From Vitreoscilla stercoraria DSM 513 (GTDB lineage: Bacteria; Pseudomonadota; Gammaproteobacteria; Burkholderiales; Neisseriaceae): a stretch of DNA of 64,000 nucleotides. Made by a program: the position numbers and the translations under genes. Positions 55,801 to 64,000 of the stretch are shown here, one piece after another (the first letter of the stretch is position 1; each line of letters opens with the position of its first letter). The notes below the pieces were generated by a model. The model was not told where the DNA came from and made no database searches. It saw nothing but the letters and a program-made list of their open reading frames with translations. Where the stretch lies: contig NZ_KB908030.1 in NCBI RefSeq assembly GCF_000382305.1, forward strand, positions 20,118 through 84,117, in the 5' to 3' direction.

Positions 55801-58032
55801 TTAGAATTTGGCAGTCACACCCATGTAATACGCACGACCTGGTTCGTTGTAAGTATTGGCACCTGCTTGGTCAAAATTGCCTTCGCGGTACAATTGTTTG
55901 TCAAACAAGTTGCGCACACCGCCTTGAATTGAGAAGTTTTTCGAGAAGTCATACTTGCCCACCAAGCCAAATACGGCATAAGAGTCGCGCTCATTGGTTT
56001 GATGGCCAGTGGTATCGTCACCATTGAAGGCATATTTGCGTGGTTTTTGTTTGCCGTAGAATGTACCTGTTGCGCCGACCATGGCTTTTTCATTGATTTG
56101 CCAATCCAAACCTGTGTTGATGGTGTATTTTGGAATGATGGTCAAATAGTCGCCAGTTTCTTTGTTTTCGCTTTCAATCATGAACGTGACATTATTACGC
56201 CATTTCAAGCTTGGATTGATATCCCAAGTGAAGCTGCCTTCCACACCTTGGATTTTGGCATCGATGTTTTCCCATTGGAAGACGCGGCCAGTATTGGAAG
56301 TGCTGGTATTGCTCAAGCCTTCCACCAAGTTGATACCGGCATCAATTTTGTTTTTGTAATCGTTGTAAAAATAAGTGATGTTGCTGCGGGTATTTTCAGT
56401 GTTAAAGTCTAAACCCACTTCGTAGTTGATGCTGGTTTCGGCTTTCAAATCTTTGTTGCCAATTAAGAAACAACGTGTGCTGTTCCAGCAGCCATAACCT
56501 GTGCTGTACATGATGTAGTTTGGGTTGACTTGGTAGAGACTTGGTGATTTGTAGGCGCGAGCCACACCAAATTTTAAGGTCGCTTGATCGTTCAGTTTTT
56601 GCCAGAGGTTTAGGCTAGGAGAAACGTTTAAGCCTGAAACATTGTCATGGTTCAAACGCAAGCCCGGCAAAATGGTGGTGTTTTCGTTCAAAGCAATGTT
56701 GTTTTCGACAAACAAGCCCCAAACGGTTTTATCGCTGTTGGGATTGGTGGCTTGATTAAAAGATTCAGGGTAATCGCTCGGAGCGCGGCCGCCCAAATCT
56801 TCCACTTTGAAGCGGGTAGAGTTCACATCGTGCAATTTTTGATATTTGTAATCGGCACCAACTGTGATGTTTTGCTGGATTTTTTTGCCTTCAATTGGGA
56901 AACTCGCTTCGGTATGCACATTGATGTTTTTCAACGTGGCCGTGCTGCGATTTAATTCACGATTTTGGTATTGGTCAAAACTGCCTTCCCAACCACCAAA
57001 CAAGCCTTCATCCAAACGGTCATTGTCGGTTTTATCATATTGAATATAGGATTTGGTAGAAACCTTGTCATAATCACCTTTGTGTGTCACGGCAAAAGTT
57101 TGGCGTGTCATGATGTTGGTATTACCACCGAGCAAACTGGTAAATGCTTCGTTGTTCAATGAGCCTTTGCTGTTTTGTTGGTCGCCTGCAAAAATATTTT
57201 CTTGTCGGCTCCAAGAAGCTTCCATGTCAATGTGATTGTTATCGTTGACATTCCAAGCCAATAAGGCATTGATGTCTTTGTTGCGCACACCTTCACGACC
57301 AGCGGCGACCATGTCGGCAGTGTCCATTTTGCTGTGTTCTGCATTCAATTCAGGATCATCAGCATCGGATTTATTGAAGTTACCATAGATGCGGAAGCTC
57401 AAATTGTCACTGATTGGTCCCATCAAGTTGAAATTATAGCGTTGGCTAGCACCTTCCAAACTGTTTTCAGGCTGCTCGGTAAATGCAGTTACAGAACCAT
57501 GAAAAGCATCAAAGCGTTTTTTAGTCACAATATTGACCACGCCACCTGCTGCACCATCGCCATAACGCGCCGCAGCAGGACCTCGAATCACTTCCACTGA
57601 CTCCACCATTTCGGCAGGAACCCAGTTAGAGTCACCACGTGTATCACGCTCACCACGCCAAGACAAACGTGTGGCTTCACGGCTCAATACAGGACGCCCA
57701 TCAATCAAAATCAAAGTATTGTCAGGACCCATGCCACGTAAATCGATTTGGCGATTGTTACCACGTTGGCCACTGTTACCACCATTGGTTAAATTCACAC
57801 CTGGCATGGTGCGAATGATTTGTGACAAATCATTCGCAACGGGGTGTTTTTCTAAATCGTCACGACTGATTTTTGAATAGCCCAAAGCTTGTTTGCTTTG
57901 TTGTTCTGCTGTCACGACAATGGCAGACAATTCGGTATCGGTTTCATCAGTGTTGGTATTGGCAGCGGCGTTGAAGCTGAAGCCAGTACCCAATAACATC
58001 AATGATGTAGCGATGATTGTACGTTGTTTCAT
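55801..58032 (-). CDS. TonB-dependent catecholate siderophore receptor, FepA/PfeA-like
   Basis: A 743-residue outer-membrane receptor. It has a signal peptide (ending about NAAAN at residue 26), a TonB-box-like segment (TELSAIVVTAEQ), a plug domain with DLRGMGPDNTLILIDGRPV and RGPAAARYGDGAAGGVVNIVTKK-type residues (about 145-167), and a beta barrel ending in aromatic F. The plug pattern (GNNRQIDLRGMGP) and length resemble enterobactin receptors FepA and PfeA. The neighbour upstream is a Fes-type esterase, and a Fur-box-like site lies in front, both supporting ferric-catecholate uptake. No siderophore synthesis genes are seen, so it may use siderophores made by other bacteria. Confidence 0.9.
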   Translation of the reverse strand: MKQRTIIATSLMLLGTGFSFNAAANTNTDETDTELSAIVVTAEQQSKQALGYSKISRDDLEKHPVANDLSQIIRTMPGVNLTNGGNSGQRGNNRQIDLRGMGPDNTLILIDGRPVLSREATRLSWRGERDTRGDSNWVPAEMVESVEVIRGPAAARYGDGAAGGVVNIVTKKRFDAFHGSVTAFTEQPENSLEGASQRYNFNLMGPISDNLSFRIYGNFNKSDADDPELNAEHSKMDTADMVAAGREGVRNKDINALLAWNVNDNNHIDMEASWSRQENIFAGDQQNSKGSLNNEAFTSLLGGNTNIMTRQTFAVTHKGDYDKVSTKSYIQYDKTDNDRLDEGLFGGWEGSFDQYQNRELNRSTATLKNINVHTEASFPIEGKKIQQNITVGADYKYQKLHDVNSTRFKVEDLGGRAPSDYPESFNQATNPNSDKTVWGLFVENNIALNENTTILPGLRLNHDNVSGLNVSPSLNLWQKLNDQATLKFGVARAYKSPSLYQVNPNYIMYSTGYGCWNSTRCFLIGNKDLKAETSINYEVGLDFNTENTRSNITYFYNDYKNKIDAGINLVEGLSNTSTSNTGRVFQWENIDAKIQGVEGSFTWDINPSLKWRNNVTFMIESENKETGDYLTIIPKYTINTGLDWQINEKAMVGATGTFYGKQKPRKYAFNGDDTTGHQTNERDSYAVFGLVGKYDFSKNFSIQGGVRNLFDKQLYREGNFDQAGANTYNEPGRAYYMGVTAKF

Positions 58033-58093
58033 TTTATTTAAATTTCATAATGTAAAAAGGTGTTAATATATTACCTATGTATAAATAATAATT

Positions 58094-58116
58094 CAAATAA
58101 AAATGATTCTTATTTG
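58094..58116. promoter_or_regulatory. Fur-box-like palindrome before the receptor gene
   Basis: CAAATAA and TTATTTG form perfect outer arms with a near-palindromic AAATGATTC core between, 62 bases upstream of the receptor start and overlapping the end of the esterase gene. Confidence 0.6.
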
Positions 58117-59738
58117 CTAATATTTTGGTTTTGGGCAGGATAAAAGTGTAACAACGCATCCAGTAAAGCTTTTTTCCACACCACATAATTGTGGCCACCT
58201 GAGTATTGTTGGAAGATGACATCTTGCTGCTGTATTTTTAAGCTGTGATACACTTCTTGAGTGGTTTCTAAAATACCAGCTTGGTTGCGACCTGTTTCAT
58301 CGCTGTTGGCACTTAAAAACCATTTGAGCGTGGTAGGAGGGTGATGTTGAATGCGTTGCAATACAAATGGTTTATCATGTGGTAATTGGTGTTTAGCTTG
58401 CCACCAGAATGAGCCTGATAAAGACACTACATGGCTGAAGTGTCGCGGTAATGATAAGCCCAAATTCGCCGCTGCCAAGCCGCCAAAACTAGACCCTATG
58501 ATGGCTGTATTTTGGGCGCTCATGGGTGTGTGTAAATGGGTGTGTAAAAATGGCAATAATTCAGTTTCTATCATATGCACATAATTGGCATTGGGAGGCA
58601 ACTCTTGATTGCGAGCTTGTGCCGATGGGTTATGCACAAAAATCGCTTGCACTGGTGCGATGCGTCCTGTAAGTATCCACTCATCCAGTAAACGTGGTAC
58701 ATCAATGCTTTCGGTATAGCTTTCACCATCTAAAAAAATCAAAGTGGGTAAATTGTTCGTATTGGCAGCATTTGGCGGTTGATAAATGCTGATACGGCGT
58801 TGATTGTTCAATACGCTACTGTGTAAGACGTGGGTTTGCACATGAGATGAAACCACGGTATCTGTGTTAGGGTGAGATTCAGATGCAGCGTCAAACACGC
58901 TTTCGTTGCGTTGGGTAGTTGTTTTTGAGGCCATCAACGTGTTGGGATTGTATGGGTCTGTGTGTAAATGTCCTAATATTGCTAAGCGCTGCGCACGGCT
59001 TTCTTGGGCTTGTTGTCTGTCACAACCATCCATGCCATCGTTTTGCAAATGCGGTATATCGACCGCAAACACATAACTGCCACGATAATCGTGTGGCACC
59101 ACATATTCTTTATACCAAACATCACTATTGGGCAAGCGTTGCAACCAATCGTGATTGTTACTGGCTCCGCCTATCATGCGCACATTGTTTTTTGCCCCTC
59201 GCCACAGATAAACCAAACGCATGGATTGAGCATTTATTGGCTCGGTAATGGGCGTGGATTGGGCAGCGATGCGTTGCCAAAAAAGGTTTAAAATTTGCGC
59301 ATGTTCGGCGAGTGGTTGCGTGTTCAATTGCTGTTGTAGATTTTGCAATACAGCACTTTGTGGCTGAGCATGATGACAAATATCGGTTTGAGGGTAAATG
59401 GTATGGATTTTAAGTGTTAATTGGGCTTGTATGGTTTGGGAGGACGCTTGGCTTTGTTTAAGCCAAAGATGGGTGGCGTTGTGCGGCACACTCCAATAAA
59501 TAGGCACCTCTTGCTGTTGGGTATGGAGCAAAACATGTTGCTGTTGATCGCTGTCTTGCCAACCAAATGACACCATATGTTCAGGTAAGGCAGAAAATTT
59601 TAAATGACCTTGGTAATGTTGATTTTTGGCATCAATGGCCACAGTTTGTAAGGTATCCGTATGTGACCAAGTGTGGCTAAGATCATCAGCCTGAACCAAA
59701 GTGGGTAAAATAAATAAGCTCAAAAGCAATTTCTTCAT
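58110..59738 (-). CDS. Exported enterochelin esterase, Fes-like with N-terminal domain
   Basis: A 542-residue protein with a signal peptide (LLLSLFILPTLVQAD), so it acts in the periplasm. The middle (YLWRGAKNNVRMIGGASNN, then VWYKEYVVPHDYRGSYVF) matches the N-terminal domain of Fes, and the C-terminal half is an esterase with catalytic Ser417 in GSSFGG and a late His in GGHNYV. It should cleave the trilactone of ferric enterobactin or linear derivatives to release iron. E. coli Fes is cytoplasmic; exported relatives (PfeE, Cee, IroE) usually lack the Fes N domain. In operon position before the receptor gene. A DUS copy lies near 58663. Confidence 0.88.
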   Translation of the reverse strand: MKKLLLSLFILPTLVQADDLSHTWSHTDTLQTVAIDAKNQHYQGHLKFSALPEHMVSFGWQDSDQQQHVLLHTQQQEVPIYWSVPHNATHLWLKQSQASSQTIQAQLTLKIHTIYPQTDICHHAQPQSAVLQNLQQQLNTQPLAEHAQILNLFWQRIAAQSTPITEPINAQSMRLVYLWRGAKNNVRMIGGASNNHDWLQRLPNSDVWYKEYVVPHDYRGSYVFAVDIPHLQNDGMDGCDRQQAQESRAQRLAILGHLHTDPYNPNTLMASKTTTQRNESVFDAASESHPNTDTVVSSHVQTHVLHSSVLNNQRRISIYQPPNAANTNNLPTLIFLDGESYTESIDVPRLLDEWILTGRIAPVQAIFVHNPSAQARNQELPPNANYVHMIETELLPFLHTHLHTPMSAQNTAIIGSSFGGLAAANLGLSLPRHFSHVVSLSGSFWWQAKHQLPHDKPFVLQRIQHHPPTTLKWFLSANSDETGRNQAGILETTQEVYHSLKIQQQDVIFQQYSGGHNYVVWKKALLDALLHFYPAQNQNISK

Positions 59739-59802
59739 GATGGTTATCGCAAAATATGGTTTTGGAATATTGTAATGTGCCCGCTATTTTTGATAAAGCA
59801 AT

Positions 59803-59821
59803 TAATAATGATTTTTATTTA
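59803..59821. promoter_or_regulatory. Fur-box-like site before the esterase gene
   Basis: TAATAATGATTTTTATTTA resembles GATAATGATAATCATTATC at most positions. Together with the site at 58094 it suggests iron repression of both genes. Confidence 0.5.
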
Positions 59822-60180
59822 AAATAAAGTTTAAGAGCCAAATATTGAAAAATAGCCATCGAACCATGGCTCAAGCTAGCGCAAAGTATTCAGGCCGCTT
59901 ATATTATTTTGCTGATTATTTTTGAAAACGATGCTCTAGGTGATTCGCGTGAGTCATGAGTCAGTAGATTGGATGAGCAGCAGTTGAGCGGTTTTTCAAT
60001 CGTTTAGAGACTTTTGCAGGCGCAGTTTTTGAATCTATACTTTTAATGAATGTAGCCGCTGAGGTTGGCAGATGAATTTCGCTGTGTTTTTTGTGTATTT
60101 AAGCAAGGTTTTGGCAGGTGGATGTGAGTGTTCAATGACGCTTATTGTTGGGTCTCAAGTCAATTTGAATCAATATTTTG

Positions 60181-60224
60181 AAAACAAGCGTCCTGTCAAT
60201 ATTTTTTACAGGACGCTTGTTTTT
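60181..60224. terminator. DUS-like inverted repeat, 16-bp arms
   Basis: AAAACAAGCGTCCTGT and its inverse around an AT-rich loop, with a T run on one side and an A run on the other. It lies just after the aminotransferase stop on the minus strand, so it probably ends that gene. Confidence 0.72.
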
Positions 60225-60232
60225 GATAAAAA

Positions 60233-61570
60233 TTATTTTACATATTGGCTGGCAACTTCGCTCAATACTTTGTCATAAATAGCCAAAGCTTTTTGCACAT
60301 CGTCAGCCGAAACATTGCAAGGCGGTACAACATGAATGCGGTTGTCAGCGATAAAAGGCAACAAGCCTGCTGCTAACAAAGCTTTTTTCACTTCGCCCAT
60401 TGCCGCGGCTGTGAATGGGGTTTTGGCAGCAGCATCGCTGACCAATTCCATTGCCCAAAATACACCCACACCACGAACATTGCCGATGCAAGCGTGTTTT
60501 TGTGCCAAAGCTTCTAAGCCCGGAGCAATGGCTTCTGCACCGATTTGAGCCGCATTTTCGATGATGCCTTCTTCGCGCATCGTGTCAATTGTTGCCACAA
60601 TCGAAGCCATAGCCAAAGGATGACCTGAATAAGTCAAACCGCCTGGGAACATTTTATCGTGGAAATGTTGGCAAATTTTCTCAGAGATAATCACACCGCC
60701 CACAGGCACATAACCTGAGTTCACACCTTTGGCAAAGGTAATCAAATCAGGCGTGATGCCATGGTGTTCAAATGCAAACCATTTGCCTGTGCGACCAAAG
60801 CCTGACATCACTTCATCCATGATTAAGATGATGCCAAATTCATCACACAAAGCGCGCACGCCTTGCATATAGCCTGCTGGTGGTACTAATACACCTGCTG
60901 TACCTGGAATGCCTTCTAACAAAATCGCTGCAATACCCGAAGCACCTTCAGATTCAATCACACGGCGCAAATGTTGCAAAGCACGGGTACTTTCTTGGGC
61001 TTCATTTTCAGCATGAAACTCTGAACGGTATAAATAAGGGCCGAAAAAGTGTGCATGCCCACGAGAGTATTCATTAGGCTGCCGACGTGCATCACCCGTT
61101 GCCACAATTGCTGCACCTGTGTTGCCATGGTAAGAACGATAAGTCGACAATACTTTATCGCGGCCTGTAAACAAGCGTGCCATCCGAATCGCATTTTCAT
61201 TAGCATCGGCACCGGCGTTGGTAAAGAAGATTTTTTTGAAATGGTCAGATACCAATTCCAAAATTTTCTTCGCCGCCAAAGAGCGCGTTAAGTTTGCCGT
61301 AGCAGGGGCAATAGTGATCAATTCGTCTGCTTGTGCTTTGATGGCAGCAATGACTTTTGGATGTTGGTGACCGATATTGGTATTGACCAATTGGCTGCTG
61401 AAATCCAAATATTCTTTGCCTTCAAAATCCCACAATTTGCTGCCCAAACCCGATTTGATGACCAATGGATTCAAACTGCCTTGTACAGACCAAGAATGAA
61501 ATACATTTTCCAAGTCTTGCTGTGCGACATATTCATTACTGCTGTGATTCAAATCAATACCAATTGTCAT
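60233..61570 (-). CDS. Class III PLP-dependent aminotransferase
   Basis: A 445-residue fold-type I omega-aminotransferase. It has FTNAGADANENAIRMAR (cofactor phosphate site), ILIMDEVMSGFGRTG with the PLP Asp, and the Schiff-base Lys in TFAKGVNSGYVPVGG. The pattern DFSSQLVNTNIGHQHPKVI groups it with transaminases that use pyruvate or an amino acid such as taurine or beta-alanine, but the amine donor cannot be read. AGAGG before the ATG at 61570 favours that start over 61612. It is not closely similar to the phospholyase at 15538. A GG-type DUS lies near 61161. Confidence 0.85.
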   Translation of the reverse strand: MTIGIDLNHSSNEYVAQQDLENVFHSWSVQGSLNPLVIKSGLGSKLWDFEGKEYLDFSSQLVNTNIGHQHPKVIAAIKAQADELITIAPATANLTRSLAAKKILELVSDHFKKIFFTNAGADANENAIRMARLFTGRDKVLSTYRSYHGNTGAAIVATGDARRQPNEYSRGHAHFFGPYLYRSEFHAENEAQESTRALQHLRRVIESEGASGIAAILLEGIPGTAGVLVPPAGYMQGVRALCDEFGIILIMDEVMSGFGRTGKWFAFEHHGITPDLITFAKGVNSGYVPVGGVIISEKICQHFHDKMFPGGLTYSGHPLAMASIVATIDTMREEGIIENAAQIGAEAIAPGLEALAQKHACIGNVRGVGVFWAMELVSDAAAKTPFTAAAMGEVKKALLAAGLLPFIADNRIHVVPPCNVSADDVQKALAIYDKVLSEVASQYVK

Positions 61571-61931
61571 TGCCTCTACCTCAATAAAATTATTATTAGG
61601 GCGTGTCCTCATTCTATTTAATGAAACACAACCACTATTTTTTAGGGAAAAAATGACTGTGTTTTATTTATATGACATTAAAAATGAACGAAAATAGGTG
61701 TTATTGACGCTCAATTTACATATTTGCTCAAATGAGAGTGCGCCCTAGATGTCTATGTGTTGAGCTTATGTCTATATGTTTGTCATAGTGAGTATGACAC
61801 CCATGGGACATGTTTACTATGCCTTGTTTATAAAGACGAATCAACACCCATCAACAGAAAAATTTTAAAGTAAATATATTGCATATCTACACTGACAAAA
61901 ACTTGTATATTAGTCAGATTATCAAACATAT

Positions 61932-61954
61932 ATTGTTTACTAATAGTAAATAAT
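61932..61954. promoter_or_regulatory. Candidate operator palindrome before the SDR
   Basis: TTTACTAATAGTAAA is a perfect palindrome around a central five bases; the flanks extend it to 23 bases with one mismatch. It lies directly upstream of the predicted -35 box, a common operator position. The regulator is unknown. Confidence 0.45.
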
Positions 61955-61973
61955 ATGTATCCAATTACTGCAA

Positions 61974-62001
61974 TTGTTTATTATAAAAACAAAGTTATAA
62001 T
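61974..62001 (+). promoter_or_regulatory. Predicted sigma-70 promoter of the SDR gene
   Basis: TTGTTT (61974-61979), 16 bases, then a perfect TATAAT (61996-62001), 30 bases before the start codon. Confidence 0.6.
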
Positions 62002-62031
62002 GTTCAACATGTTTTTATAGGAAAAATTCAC

Positions 62032-62826
62032 ATGCAGATTTCACTCAAAAATAAAATAGCCTTGGTTACTTCAGCGACTGCGGGTATTGGCTTTGCCATT
62101 GCTCGAGGATTGGCTCAGTCAGGTGCCAACGTTGTGATTACAGGACGCCATCAAGACAAAATCAATCAAGCTGTGAATCAAATCAAAGCAGACATTGCTG
62201 ATGCTCAAATTACAGGTTTGGCTTTGAATGCAGCGACGGCAGAAGGCTGCCAGAAAATTATCCAAAGCCTTCCTCAAGTGGATATTTTGATTAATAACTT
62301 GGGCATTTATGGAACGTGTGAATTTGCGGAAATTACAGATGAGCAATGGTTTGAGTTTTTTGAAACCAATATTATGAGTGGTGTGCGTTTAAGCCGTCAT
62401 TATATGAAAGGCATGAAGAGTCAAGGTTGGGGGCGTATTCAGTTTATCTCGAGCGAGTCAGCATTTAATATTCCTGCTGATATGGTACATTACGGCATGA
62501 CCAAATCGGCAATGCAAGGGGTTTCTCGTGGTTTGGCCAAAGCCTTGGCTGGTACAGGTGTAACGGTCAATACCGTATTGCCTGGTCCAACAAGAACTGA
62601 AGGTGCTGTCATCATGATTGAAAATATTGCGAAACAGCAGGGAATAACATCGGTAGAAGCCGAAAAATATTTTATCGAAAAACACCGCAATTCAAGCATT
62701 ATTCGTCGTTTTACTGAGCCTCGTGAAATTGCCAATATGGTCGTTTATATTGCATCAGAACAGGCAAGTGCGACCACAGGTGCGGCTTTGCGTGTTGAAG
62801 GTGGCATCATTGATAGTATTCATTGA
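62032..62826 (+). CDS. Short-chain dehydrogenase/reductase
   Basis: A 264-residue SDR. The cofactor motif reads TSATAGIG rather than TGAxxxGIG, an unusual Ser for Gly, but NNLGIYG, Ser in ISSESAF, and Tyr154/Lys158 in HYGMTK are present. The C terminus (ATTGAALRVEGGIIDSIH) is of the FabG-like type. AGGAA precedes the ATG. It is preceded by its own promoter and a palindrome. Function unknown; a link to the divergent aminotransferase is possible. Confidence 0.83.
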   Translation: MQISLKNKIALVTSATAGIGFAIARGLAQSGANVVITGRHQDKINQAVNQIKADIADAQITGLALNAATAEGCQKIIQSLPQVDILINNLGIYGTCEFAEITDEQWFEFFETNIMSGVRLSRHYMKGMKSQGWGRIQFISSESAFNIPADMVHYGMTKSAMQGVSRGLAKALAGTGVTVNTVLPGPTRTEGAVIMIENIAKQQGITSVEAEKYFIEKHRNSSIIRRFTEPREIANMVVYIASEQASATTGAALRVEGGIIDSIH

Positions 62827-63158
62827 AATACATTTCAGCCAAATAGATTTTTTCAAGCTTGAATTGGGTTTAGGTATTATCACAGCAGTAAAGTCACTCG
62901 GTGTCAATCGAACGGTTTTTTCTTAAATATTCAATGACAAAGTGGCGATAAGTGCAGGATGACTTTACGATTGCATCTTTGATTTTGAGCTGATAGCCCA
63001 GCTGCATCCACAAGTTGATGATGGGAGCCTGTGCACATTTTGTGTAAGTTACCTTCGTCACAGATAGTCGCGTAAGCGCTCAACAGCGGAGCACAAGCTG
63101 GAGGTGAATCAACCCAGCAGCAGTTTAAATTAAGCCGATATACAATGAATGAAGTAAA
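62827..63158. other. Intergenic stretch, nothing recognised
   Basis: No open frame with a ribosome site and no RNA or repeat is recognised on either strand. Some short frames look like decayed coding sequence, but none could be matched to a family. Confidence 0.4.
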
Positions 63159-63187
63159 AAGCGTCCTGTAAAGTTTACAGGACGCTT
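63159..63187. terminator. DUS-like inverted repeat after the receptor remnant
   Basis: AAGCGTCCTGTAAA, one base, then its inverse. On the minus strand it lies 38 bases after the stop of the TonB-receptor remnant, the position expected for that gene's original terminator. Confidence 0.65.
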
Positions 63188-63225
63188 GCTATGTTTCAAT
63201 GAATAGACATTGGCTTAGCCAAAAC

Positions 63226-63417
63226 CTACCATTTATAGCTCAAGTTGGCTTCTACACTGCGACCTGCTCCGTAATAACAGTAAAAGCTGCAAGCGCTGAC
63301 ATAGTCTTTGTCAGTCAAATTGCGGGCATTCACTTGTACTTGCCAGTTTTTGGCGAAGCGATACTGAGCCATCGCATCCCACAAGGTGTAGCTTGGGATG
63401 GTGTGGTAATCCCCCCT
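63226..63417 (-). pseudogene. 3' remnant of a TonB-dependent siderophore receptor, FhuA/FoxA-like
   Basis: The last 63 codons of an outer-membrane receptor, reading HTIPSYTLWDAMAQYRFAKN, then VNARNLTDKDYVSACSFYC, and ending EANLSYKW and stop. The Cys pair before GAGRSVEA and the aromatic end are typical of ferric hydroxamate-type receptors. An in-frame stop (63418-63420) cuts it on the 5' side, just where the IS256-type sequence begins. Clearly different from the receptor at 55801, so not a duplicate end. Confidence 0.8.
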
Positions 63418-64000
63418 TTAAATAAATGATGCGGATTCAACCGGTCAGCGCAACACCAATCCTACTTTTTATGTTAAAAGGATTGTTATGGTTTCCATAC
63501 ATGGAGCAAGAGCTATAGTCATTTCTGGTGTATGACGAACAAATGAAGAAGGCGTATCCTGTTGATTGATTTCCGACCAAAGATTTCAACCAACAAAAGG
63601 AATACGCCATGACTGATTCTAACCCAAATGCATTCGTACAACCACAGCAAACATTCAATGACCCATTGACCGATTTGCTGCGTCAGGGAGCCAGGGAGTT
63701 GATTGCCAAAGCAGTTGAAACCGAATTGCAGATTTTGCTGGAGCAACACTCACCCAAGAAACTTCCCGATGGCCGCCAAGCATTGGTCAGAAATGGTTAT
63801 TTGCCGGAACGAACAGTGCAGACTGGCATTGGTGATGTACAGGTGAAAGTGCCGAAGGTACGAGATCGCAGTGGCGACGGTGTGTGTTTCAACAGTCAAT
63901 TGTTGCCGCCTTATTTGAAACGTACCAAAAGCATCGAAGAATTGCTGCCATGGCTGTATTTGAAAGGCATTTCCACAGGTGACCACCAACAAGCTTTGGC
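63418..64000 (+). mobile_element. IS256-family insertion element, left part
   Basis: A transposase gene begins at 63609 and runs off the window. The left end is placed at about 63418 from the break in receptor sequence; the terminal inverted repeat cannot be confirmed without the right end. The 190-base leader forms a stem over the transposase ribosome site. Confidence 0.7.
63609..64000 (+). CDS. IS256-family (Mutator-type) transposase, partial
   Basis: The first 130 residues of a DDE transposase. Typical marks are ARELIAKAVETELQILLEQH, RNGYLPERTVQTGIGDVQVK and VPKVRDRSG, then LLPPYLKRTKSIEELLPWLY and LKGISTGD. The catalytic Asp residues would lie further on, outside the window. The AAAAGGA ribosome site is partly buried in a stem between 63551-63564 and 63591-63608, a feature seen in other insertion elements that limits unwanted expression. 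Confidence 0.9.
   Translation, partial: MTDSNPNAFVQPQQTFNDPLTDLLRQGARELIAKAVETELQILLEQHSPKKLPDGRQALVRNGYLPERTVQTGIGDVQVKVPKVRDRSGDGVCFNSQLLPPYLKRTKSIEELLPWLYLKGISTGDHQQAL

Larger units (their letters stand above)
59739..60232. other. 494-base gap with esterase promoter region and DUS repeats
   Basis: Holds a Fur-like site (59803-59821), a GG-type DUS at 59891 and the DUS pair at 60181-60224. An open frame at 60072-60278 has no ribosome site and runs through the repeat, so it is not called. Nothing else is recognised. Confidence 0.5.
61571..62031. other. 461-base AT-rich divergent promoter region
   Basis: The region between the aminotransferase and the SDR is distinctly AT-rich. It contains the palindrome at 61932-61954 and a good promoter at 61974-62001. 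No gene or RNA is recognised. Confidence 0.5.

Noticed and set aside
60072..60278. 68-residue plus-strand frame before the aminotransferase end
   Set aside because: It has no ribosome site, runs through the DUS hairpin and overlaps the aminotransferase 3' end antisense.
62827..63150. Transposase or rRNA-like remnant
   Set aside because: All six frames were read in part and none gave a recognisable motif.
63199..63429. 76-residue plus-strand frame at the receptor remnant
   Set aside because: The minus strand gives an unmistakable TonB-receptor C terminus over the same bases, so this frame is its shadow.

Overview
The window reads as chromosome of a betaproteobacterium of the family Neisseriaceae. 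The evidence is gene content and order (lapA-lapB-pyrF-hldA-hldD, ribH-nusB, cca-glnD, a Neisseria-type gshA, waaF) together with a dense 12-base repeat, AAGCGTCCTGTA. That repeat has the CTG core and layout of a Neisseriaceae DNA uptake sequence (DUS) and is closest to the AAGCAGCCTGCA dialect known from Kingella. I see about 70 copies or near copies, roughly one per kb, many paired head to head as transcription terminators. The genus cannot be fixed from this window alone.

Layout. 0.1-6.2 kb: copper ATPase, small membrane protein, aspartokinase, RNase PH, YicC. 6.3-12.6 kb: an unusual convergent cluster, with KAS III-like enzyme, SDR, metallo-beta-lactamase-fold hydrolase and CapK-like adenylating enzyme on the plus strand, facing an ATP-grasp ligase and a GNAT-like protein on the minus strand. 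This looks like an uncharacterised acyl or amino-acyl metabolite pathway. 12.7-13.3 kb: RluE-type pseudouridine synthase. 13.5-25.2 kb: a catabolic region in which a GntR/FCD regulator faces a small-molecule kinase, a PLP phospholyase/aminotransferase, a complete spermidine-type ABC importer, an SDR and a class II aldolase, followed by a second SDR and a PhzF protein. Two phased GATGCATC palindromes lie between regulator and operon, one inside the predicted promoter. 25.3-39.9 kb: housekeeping genes (nusB, ribH, a phosphoesterase, a HAD phosphatase, ygiQ, a lipoprotein, gshA, trpS, a frameshifted rep, glnD, cca without its HD motif). 40.2-43.7 kb: livHMGF without a binding protein. 43.9-51.6 kb: a MESH1-like HD hydrolase, trxB, waaF, a zinc-finger protein, an orphan small gene near a perfect FNR box, and the lapAB-pyrF-hldA-hldD run.

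51.8-55.5 kb: DUF1852 protein (MesX), core-MetE protein (MesD), flavin reductase and MetR-like regulator, matching the folate-independent methionine synthase system. 55.8-59.8 kb: catecholate siderophore TonB receptor and an exported Fes-type esterase, each with a Fur-box-like site. 60.2-62.8 kb: a class III aminotransferase and an SDR. 63.2-64.0 kb: the 3' stump of a second TonB receptor, apparently cut by an IS256-family element that runs off the window.

The points most worth follow-up are the DUS dialect and its second uses (terminators, stop codons, Shine-Dalgarno sites, LQDA/LQAA peptides), the 6.3-12.6 kb cluster, and the 14-23 kb pathway with its phased operators. All product calls rest on reading motifs and remembered family features; no database search was run.
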